Of a stretch of DNA of 64,000 nucleotides, positions 58,734 to 64,000 are shown one piece after another. The position numbers and the translations under genes were made by a program. The number at the start of each line of letters is the position of its first letter. The first letter of the stretch is position 1. The stretch spans positions 1 to 64,000 of the forward strand of contig JAEDDH010000012.1 in the NCBI GenBank assembly GCA_016293845.1, written 5' to 3'. The notes under the pieces are model-generated. The model worked only from the letters and a program-made list of their open reading frames with translations, ran no database searches and was not told the origin of the DNA. The stretch is from Bacteroidales bacterium (GTDB lineage Bacteria > Bacteroidota > Bacteroidia > Bacteroidales > UBA3824).

Positions 58734-59684
58734 TTATCTAACTGCTAATTTTTGTCCAAGACGAAGAATCTTGTTTTGAGAAATGCCATTGAGTTTACAA
58801 ATGCGGCTTACTGTTGTGCCATATTTGCGTGCAATAGCACCGAGAGTGTCGCCACTGCGTACTGTGTGGTAAACGCGCTCTTGAGTGGCTGCCGATTCAG
58901 CGTCGGTCATTCCATAGTGCGAATAGATATTGAAATAGTGGCGTTTGAGTGTAAACTCGGTGCAACGGAGTTCGCCTGTGGTAAAGTCAAAAAGACGTTC
59001 CGAATCAAACGGTTTGCCCATATATCTTACCTCAAAGTGGAGATGAGGTCCTGTGCTGCGTCCTGTATTGCCTCCAAGAGCGATAGGTTCGCCAGCCTTA
59101 ACAAGTTCTTCTTCTTTGGCAATGAATCCCGAAAGGTGTGCGTAATATGTTTCCAATCCGTTGGGATGGCGAATTACCATAAGGTTTCCATATCCACCAG
59201 CGTTGCCCACTGTGCGCACCACGCGTACTTTGCCGTCGAATGCTGCGCGAATAGTGTCGCCAACTGTAAGAGGAATGTCGGTGCCGTTGTGGTTGCGGGT
59301 TTTGCGGAATTTGAATCCAGAACTAACTCTTCCTGTGATAGGAGCGCACCAGCCGTGAGTGCTGTCGGAAAGCAAGAGGTCTATTTCTTCGGGCAATGAA
59401 GATACTGGAATGTCTTTGCAGATATGGATGCTCTCGATGTCCCAGTTGTCGGAAAAATCCTCGTCAGAAATTGCGGGACGGTCGATATCAACGTAAGCCC
59501 AAGTGTTGTTGTCGTAGAGTATTACCTTGCGGTATTTGTCGGCGGTGGCGAGAGTGTCGATGGCAGTTTTTACGCGAGAAGAGTCGATGGCAGAGTCGTG
59601 TTTGAGTGTGTCGGCTGCTGGAGCGGCAATTGCTCCGACAGTGCAGCACATTGCTGCGGCTATTGAAACAAATATCTTTTTCAC
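58734..59684 (-). CDS. M23 family peptidase with C-terminal LysM domain
   Basis: A 316-residue secreted protein (signal MKKIFVSIAAAMCCTVGAIA). The M23 (lysostaphin-like) domain shows RKTRNHNGTDIPL (His and Asp ligands, about 141-146) and TGPHLHFEVRYMGKP (the HxH motif, about 216), in the range for a Zn-dependent endopeptidase of peptidoglycan cross-links. A LysM domain at the C-terminus (about 270-316, YHTVRSGDTLGAIARKYGTTVSRICKLNGI) would bind peptidoglycan. The protein probably opens the cell wall for growth or secretion. Confidence 0.95.
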   Translation of the reverse strand: MKKIFVSIAAAMCCTVGAIAAPAADTLKHDSAIDSSRVKTAIDTLATADKYRKVILYDNNTWAYVDIDRPAISDEDFSDNWDIESIHICKDIPVSSLPEEIDLLLSDSTHGWCAPITGRVSSGFKFRKTRNHNGTDIPLTVGDTIRAAFDGKVRVVRTVGNAGGYGNLMVIRHPNGLETYYAHLSGFIAKEEELVKAGEPIALGGNTGRSTGPHLHFEVRYMGKPFDSERLFDFTTGELRCTEFTLKRHYFNIYSHYGMTDAESAATQERVYHTVRSGDTLGAIARKYGTTVSRICKLNGISQNKILRLGQKLAVR

Positions 59685-59710
59685 TTTTCTTATTAAGTTA
59701 TAAGGTGTAT

Positions 59711-59947
59711 CTATTGAAACGTTTTAATAATCTCGTCGATAAGCGTTGTGTCGCAGTCGGTAGATGCCGTTTTTTCGGCGGTGGTGCGTGCTATCGAATC
59801 TTTGACACGGATAATTGCTTGAGCAAGCGAATCTTTGCGTAGCGAATCAGCTGTTGAGCTGTCTACGTTTGCTTTTTCGGTGCTTGTGCAAGATACCGCA
59901 ACCGTTATTATTATTAATAATACTGCCTTTTTTAGTAATTTACTCAT
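59711..59947 (-). CDS. Small lipoprotein of unknown function
   Basis: A 78-residue lipoprotein: MSKLLKKAVLLIIITVAVSC (lipobox AVS-C) and a short Ser/Thr/Asp-rich mature part (TSTEKANVDSSTADSLRKDS). An alternative start lies four codons upstream. It sits between the OstA-like gene and the M23 gene, probably in the same transcript. No domain is recognised. Confidence 0.6.
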   Translation of the reverse strand: MSKLLKKAVLLIIITVAVSCTSTEKANVDSSTADSLRKDSLAQAIIRVKDSIARTTAEKTASTDCDTTLIDEIIKTFQ

Positions 59948-59959
59948 ATTTAATATCAT

Positions 59960-61579
59960 TTAAAATTCTTCCATTTCTGCTTCTGCCTCTTTTGCGGCTT
60001 GTTCTTCTTCTTCAAGTTGCTGAGCTGTAAGAGGTTTTTCTGTAATTTCACCCCATACAAATACGTCTTCACGTTTGCGCGGACGGTGCTTGTCGTACCA
60101 AATAAATCCATCTATAAACTGCTGACGGCGGGTAAGTCCTTTTAATGGATAGAGCGTGCCTTTGGGCTTTTTGTAAAACCATATTTTATCTACCTTGCCT
60201 TTCTTGAAGTGAATGTTCATATCTTGACTCGATATGATGTTCATGCCTGTTGCCATGCTGTCTTCTACGGTGTAATAGATGGTGTTTGCTTCGGCAATTA
60301 CCTCCACTTCTTGAATTTTGTTGCTGTCAAGGTATGCCACCATATTTTTACCATAAATTTGGTTGTAGCGTTCCAGGGTGTCTACTTGTGTTATCACAAA
60401 GGCGTTATCTAACAGTTCTACCATGTCGATATGATTGTTAGATGTGTAAAACTTCATATTTTTTGAAGTTATTTGGTTTTCGTTGTGCCAGATAACGGGA
60501 TTGGTGTTCATCGTGACGGTGCTGTCGCTAAAATCGTAAACCATGCTGTCGCACATTGCTTGAATATCACGGCGAAACATCTTGGTATGGCGATAAGCTT
60601 TTACTATACGGTATAGCGAATCAGGATTGTCTTTGATGTAGCGTTCGTTGTACGAGCAGATAGTGTCGGCGTGAAGAAATACCGTGTCGATGTCGGAGTA
60701 ATATATCATCAATGCCTTTTTAGTCAGGAGGCTTTTTTGGTCTTGATCGTAGTAATGGGCTTCATCGCCAAGCAGTTTTATGGTTTGAACGGTATCGGTG
60801 ATAATCACATTGCTGCGTCCGTAGCCATATTTGCGACCTCTGTCGTAAAACAGTGTATCGGCATCCAAACGGCGTTCGTTGCTTGTTAGGTAACTGTTTT
60901 TGGTAAGTTGCCCTTGGTCTGCAAGGTGGTTGTACCATCCTCGCTCGGTGTATAGGTAATCGGTTTCGCCTATTATTTCGGTAGCACCAATAAAGTTTGA
61001 TAATTTTGTTTTGATATTGTAAGTGAGCGTATCAGAGCGCATTAGATAGTCGGGATTGCGTATTTCTACATCCTTGGTGTATTTGAGTTCGTTGGTGTTG
61101 GGATAAAAATGACCAAAATCTGACACTAAGGTGTCTTCGCCCGAAAAAGTTGTTCCGCCATCAAAATAATATGCCACATTGTCAGCCATATTAAAATCGA
61201 GGTTTTCGGTGATCATAATCATGCTGTCGCGTGTCATTTTAACATTGCGACGGGCTGTGGCAAGCTTAGAGTTGCCGTTGTACGATGCCGAATCGCTCCA
61301 AAGGTGCACTGTATCGTTGTCGGACATCAAACGCTCGATATGTATTCTGCCAAATGCTTGAAAATAGTTTTCTTTGTTGTTGTAGAGTGCACTATCGCAA
61401 TACATATACGCACTATCGTGATAAAACACTACATCGCCTCTAAGTATTTTGATGTCGGGACCGAATTTTTCGTTAACCTCGAGTGTGTTGGTGTTTACAA
61501 TATCGATTTTGGTGCCAGACTGTGCCATGGCTATGGCGGCAATCATTACAAACGATATGGTTAACAGTAGGTTTTTCAT
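59960..61579 (-). CDS. OstA-like protein (LptA/LptD N-terminal domain family)
   Basis: A 539-residue secreted protein (signal MKNLLLTISFVMIAAIAMA). After it, IDIVNTNTLEVNEKFGPDIKILRGDVVFYHDSAYMYCDSALYN carries the pattern of OstA/LptA beta-jellyroll domains, repeated along the length (DTVHLWSDSASYNGNSKLATARRNVKM...). LptA-like proteins carry lipopolysaccharide across the periplasm. The ending is Glu-rich (QLEEEEQAAKEAEAEMEEF). It follows ribBA by 11 bp; with LptF/G upstream it suggests an LPS-transport block. Confidence 0.88.
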   Translation of the reverse strand: MKNLLLTISFVMIAAIAMAQSGTKIDIVNTNTLEVNEKFGPDIKILRGDVVFYHDSAYMYCDSALYNNKENYFQAFGRIHIERLMSDNDTVHLWSDSASYNGNSKLATARRNVKMTRDSMIMITENLDFNMADNVAYYFDGGTTFSGEDTLVSDFGHFYPNTNELKYTKDVEIRNPDYLMRSDTLTYNIKTKLSNFIGATEIIGETDYLYTERGWYNHLADQGQLTKNSYLTSNERRLDADTLFYDRGRKYGYGRSNVIITDTVQTIKLLGDEAHYYDQDQKSLLTKKALMIYYSDIDTVFLHADTICSYNERYIKDNPDSLYRIVKAYRHTKMFRRDIQAMCDSMVYDFSDSTVTMNTNPVIWHNENQITSKNMKFYTSNNHIDMVELLDNAFVITQVDTLERYNQIYGKNMVAYLDSNKIQEVEVIAEANTIYYTVEDSMATGMNIISSQDMNIHFKKGKVDKIWFYKKPKGTLYPLKGLTRRQQFIDGFIWYDKHRPRKREDVFVWGEITEKPLTAQQLEEEEQAAKEAEAEMEEF

Positions 61580-61590
61580 TGTTTTGACTA

Positions 61591-62799
61591 TTAGAGGTTG
61601 CTTAATGTGTGTCCCATACGGTCGCGTTTGGTGATGAGGTATTTTTTGTCGTATTGGTTTGGTGGTATCTCTATGGGAACGTTTTCTACAATTTCTAATC
61701 CGTAAGCCTCTAATCCTACACGTTTTACAGGATTGTTGGTGAGTAAGCGCATTTTGGTTACGCCAAGTTTGCGAAGTATTTCTGCGCCAATACCATAGTC
61801 GCGTAGGTCGGGGTCGAATCCAAGATGAACGTTGGCGTCAACGGTGTCGTAGCCTTGCTCTTGTAGTTTGTAAGCTTTTATTTTGTTAAATAAACCAATG
61901 CCACGTCCCTCTTGATTCATGTATAGAAGTATGCCTTTGCCTTCTTCGCTAATACGCATCATAGCTTGATGAAGCTGGTCGCCGCAATCGCAACGCATTG
62001 AACCAAATATATCTCCTGTGGCGCACGACGAGTGAACGCGCACAAGTACAGGTTCATCTTTGTCCCATGTGCCTTTTACAAGAGCCGAATGTTCCAATCC
62101 GTTGTTGATTTGGCGGAAAACTGTCATCTTAAACTCGCCGTATCTTGTGGGCATAGTTACTTGTGGAGATGCCTCAACTGTGGTTTCGGTTTTTAGACGG
62201 AATGCGATGAGGTCGCGGATGGTTATTATTTTGAGGTTGAATTGCTTAGCCACTTCCATCAATTGCGGCAGACGTGCCATTGTGCCGTCGGTGTTGAGTA
62301 TCTCAATCAGAGCAGCAGCGGGATAAAGACCTGCTAAACGTGCCATATCTACCGAAGCCTCAGTGTGTCCTGCGCGGGCAAGTACTCCACGGTCTTGAGC
62401 GTAAAGAGGATTGATATGTCCGGGACGGGCGAATGTTTCGGGTTTTGAATCAGGGTTGGCAAGTGCCTTGATGGTGGCAGTGCGGTCGTGTACCGAAACT
62501 CCTGTGGTGCAGCCTTCTATTTTGTCAACTGTAACGGTAAATGGTGTGCCAAGTACCGATGTGTTGTCTTCAACTTGGTGTTGAAGTTTTAATTCTTTTG
62601 CCCTCGAAATTGTGATTGGCGAACAAAGCACACCGCGACCGTATTGAAGCATAAAGTTTATCTTATCTTCGGTGATGGTTTCGGCGGCGGTGATAAAGTC
62701 GCCTTCGTTTTCGCGGTCTTCGTCGTCCACTATTATGATTATCTTTCCTTGGCGGAAATCCTCAATTGCTTCTTCTATTGTGTTTAGTTTTATATCCAT
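61591..62799 (-). CDS. ribBA: Bifunctional 3,4-dihydroxy-2-butanone-4-phosphate synthase / GTP cyclohydrolase II
   Basis: A 402-residue riboflavin-biosynthesis enzyme. The N-terminal RibB domain shows IIIVDDEDRENEGDFITAAE (metal-binding acidic loop, about 22-41), GRGVLCSPI, RAGHTEASVDMARLAGL; the RibA domain carries the zinc cysteines in HSSCATGDIFGSMRCDCGDQL (about 263-283) and NQEGRGIGLFNKIKAY (about 305). Both halves look intact. It begins 3 bp after the LptF/G stop and ends 11 bp before the OstA-like gene, so transport and vitamin genes are co-transcribed. Confidence 0.96.
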   Translation of the reverse strand: MDIKLNTIEEAIEDFRQGKIIIIVDDEDRENEGDFITAAETITEDKINFMLQYGRGVLCSPITISRAKELKLQHQVEDNTSVLGTPFTVTVDKIEGCTTGVSVHDRTATIKALANPDSKPETFARPGHINPLYAQDRGVLARAGHTEASVDMARLAGLYPAAALIEILNTDGTMARLPQLMEVAKQFNLKIITIRDLIAFRLKTETTVEASPQVTMPTRYGEFKMTVFRQINNGLEHSALVKGTWDKDEPVLVRVHSSCATGDIFGSMRCDCGDQLHQAMMRISEEGKGILLYMNQEGRGIGLFNKIKAYKLQEQGYDTVDANVHLGFDPDLRDYGIGAEILRKLGVTKMRLLTNNPVKRVGLEAYGLEIVENVPIEIPPNQYDKKYLITKRDRMGHTLSNL

Positions 62800-62802
62800 T
62801 GT

Positions 62803-64000
62803 TTATAATGTAGTTACTATGTTTGTGTGTTGTGGTGACAAAATAGCAGAAGTGGCGGCAGGTTTTGTCGAAAATTTATGCACTTTTTTCTTATAAGTAA
62901 CTGCTGCAATGATAATTCCTGCCAATGCTAATGCTACCGTCAAGATTACAAACTTATGTTTAAATCCGTGATTTTTGTTGATAATAAATGTTACACCGGC
63001 TAATACTAATGCCAATCCTCCAAAGATAAACGATGCGTTTTTGGTGGGTGTAAACGAAAATGCCAATGCAATAATAGAGGCTATTATACCGATATTGAGG
63101 CAGTAAGAACGCACGGGGTAATTACCTGTGTCGGTTCCGGTGTCGCTGAGTTTGCCAAATAACTTAAAGAATCCTGCCACTTTGTTCCAAACTCGTGTCC
63201 AAGCTTCTTTGTTGAATAACTGAGCGTCAACAGTGGCTTTGTATGTGAGGAATATTCCCAACGGCAAAATCACTATTGTGCTGAGCCACATTCCTTGCCA
63301 AGGATCCCAGATACCTTCGCGCGACATTTTCATGCCGGCAGTAGATATTATGTAATACATGATAAACACAAGCACCGATACCACAATGGGCAATCCAAAT
63401 CCACCTTTGCGGATAATAGCTCCAAGTGGTGCGCCAATAAAGAAGAATATCAGGCAGGCAATCGAAAGGGTTAGTTTCTGGTGCCATGCGTTGAGGTATT
63501 TGGCAACGGTTTTTCGCTTTGCGATTATGTCTTCGGCATTACGCGAAATAAACTGACGTGTTTCGTTGACGTTTTCTTTAGTTTTGGCTTGCACTTGCTT
63601 ATACTTTTCGTCGGGAAGAGATTGGAGCAAGCTGTCTAAATTTATAATCACTTTAATTTGGTCGGTAGATGCAGAGTAGATTTGTCGCAAACTATCTTTG
63701 TGGTTGGCAATCATTGCTTTAACAATCGAATCCTGACGTTGATATGCTGTGTCGGGATTGTTTACCTCGCCTGTGCCGTAAAGGTCGGGAACATTGATTA
63801 TCGATGTAGACGGACTACTGTAGTGCTGAGCAAGGTCGGCTCTAAGCGAATCGGCATATATCAAATGGGTGTGCTTAGCGTTTTTGAGGTAATATGTGTT
63901 GGTAAGCGTGTTGCTAATTCTATCGGTATTATCGATAAAATCACTGTAAAGCGAATCGCCAGAGTGTCTCAACTGATGAAGGTTCATTACCTGATAGTTG
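62803..64000 (-). CDS. LptF/LptG family permease, N-terminus beyond the window
   Basis: A partial frame of at least 398 codons: the first ATG in the window lies at 63987, but the frame stays open to the edge (NYQVMNLHQL...), so the true start is outside. The long extracytoplasmic region (RHSGDSLYSDFIDNTDRISN through EDIIAKRKTVAKYLNAWHQK) is followed by membrane segments LTLSIACLIFFFIGAPLGAIIRKGGFGLP and LPLGIFLTYKA, typical of the C-terminal part of LptF/G (YjgP/YjgQ), the LPS-export ABC permease. A further group of membrane helices follows in a Bacteroidetes-style extension (about 300-370). Confidence 0.9.
   Translation of the reverse strand, partial: NYQVMNLHQLRHSGDSLYSDFIDNTDRISNTLTNTYYLKNAKHTHLIYADSLRADLAQHYSSPSTSIINVPDLYGTGEVNNPDTAYQRQDSIVKAMIANHKDSLRQIYSASTDQIKVIINLDSLLQSLPDEKYKQVQAKTKENVNETRQFISRNAEDIIAKRKTVAKYLNAWHQKLTLSIACLIFFFIGAPLGAIIRKGGFGLPIVVSVLVFIMYYIISTAGMKMSREGIWDPWQGMWLSTIVILPLGIFLTYKATVDAQLFNKEAWTRVWNKVAGFFKLFGKLSDTGTDTGNYPVRSYCLNIGIIASIIALAFSFTPTKNASFIFGGLALVLAGVTFIINKNHGFKHKFVILTVALALAGIIIAAVTYKKKVHKFSTKPAATSAILSPQHTNIVTTL

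Overview
This window is chromosomal DNA of a Bacteroidota bacterium, most likely an anaerobic member of the Bacteroidales. Four things point there. Many genes are preceded by the Bacteroidetes -7 box TAnnTTTG, several with a TTTG element 19-20 bp upstream, rather than by E. coli-type promoters or strong Shine-Dalgarno sites. Type IX secretion/gliding proteins are present (PorT, GldH, a PorE-like TPR/PD40/OmpA protein). Lineage-typical families occur (DUF6261, DUF1573, Rpn/PD-(D/E)XK nuclease, OstA-like, RicT without sporulation genes). A single-chain pyruvate:ferredoxin oxidoreductase together with UbiE/MenG suggests anaerobic, menaquinone-based energy metabolism. No rRNA, tRNA, CRISPR array or intact insertion sequence was seen.

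Layout. 1-1.1 kb: AT-rich, with a 42-bp tandem repeat array. 1.1-6.6 kb: DUF6261 protein, Rpn nuclease and the large PFOR gene. 6.6-9.7 kb: an FkbM-type methyltransferase broken by one stop, orphan terminator hairpins and several unknown genes. 9.7-24.4 kb: housekeeping and envelope genes (ubiE, porT, pgk, mnmA, FKBP lipoprotein, pgeF, gldH, trmB, a nuclease/phosphatase-fold membrane protein, an esterase, an MMPL-acyltransferase-methyltransferase fusion, manA). 24.7-34.6 kb: a GAF/PAS membrane sensor without kinase, SMP-30-like and DUF1573 proteins, DUF445, a catalytically degenerate alkaline-phosphatase-family protein and the PorE-like protein.

34.6-41.2 kb is an accessory island: an antitoxin-like ORF, a pair of convergent structured repeat elements, DUF2971, a frameshifted secreted serine protease, an unknown protein possibly related to abortive-infection proteins, a Txe/YoeB toxin-antitoxin pair, an AAA/DUF4143 ATPase and short repeats that overlap divergent promoters. 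41.2-50.5 kb: TrpB2, a sodium:solute symporter plus glycosyltransferase pair, then a tight run holB-ricT-acyltransferase-ketosynthase-degenerate ketosynthase that looks like the front of an aryl-polyene/flexirubin-type pathway. 50.5-51.3 kb is decayed DNA. 51.3-64 kb: EamA-like transporter, C1 peptidase, grpE-dnaJ, an orphan chemoreceptor, a DUF4625-like pseudogene and a long minus-strand run (LptF/G, RibBA, OstA-like, small lipoprotein, M23-LysM peptidase, Na/Pi cotransporter) devoted largely to the envelope.

The genes most worth following up are the convergent structured elements at 35144-35324, the shared repeat family at 498-793 and 40974-41064, the pseudo-phosphatase beside the PorE-like gene, and several single-lesion pseudogenes. 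All assignments come from reading motifs and family resemblance; no database search was run.
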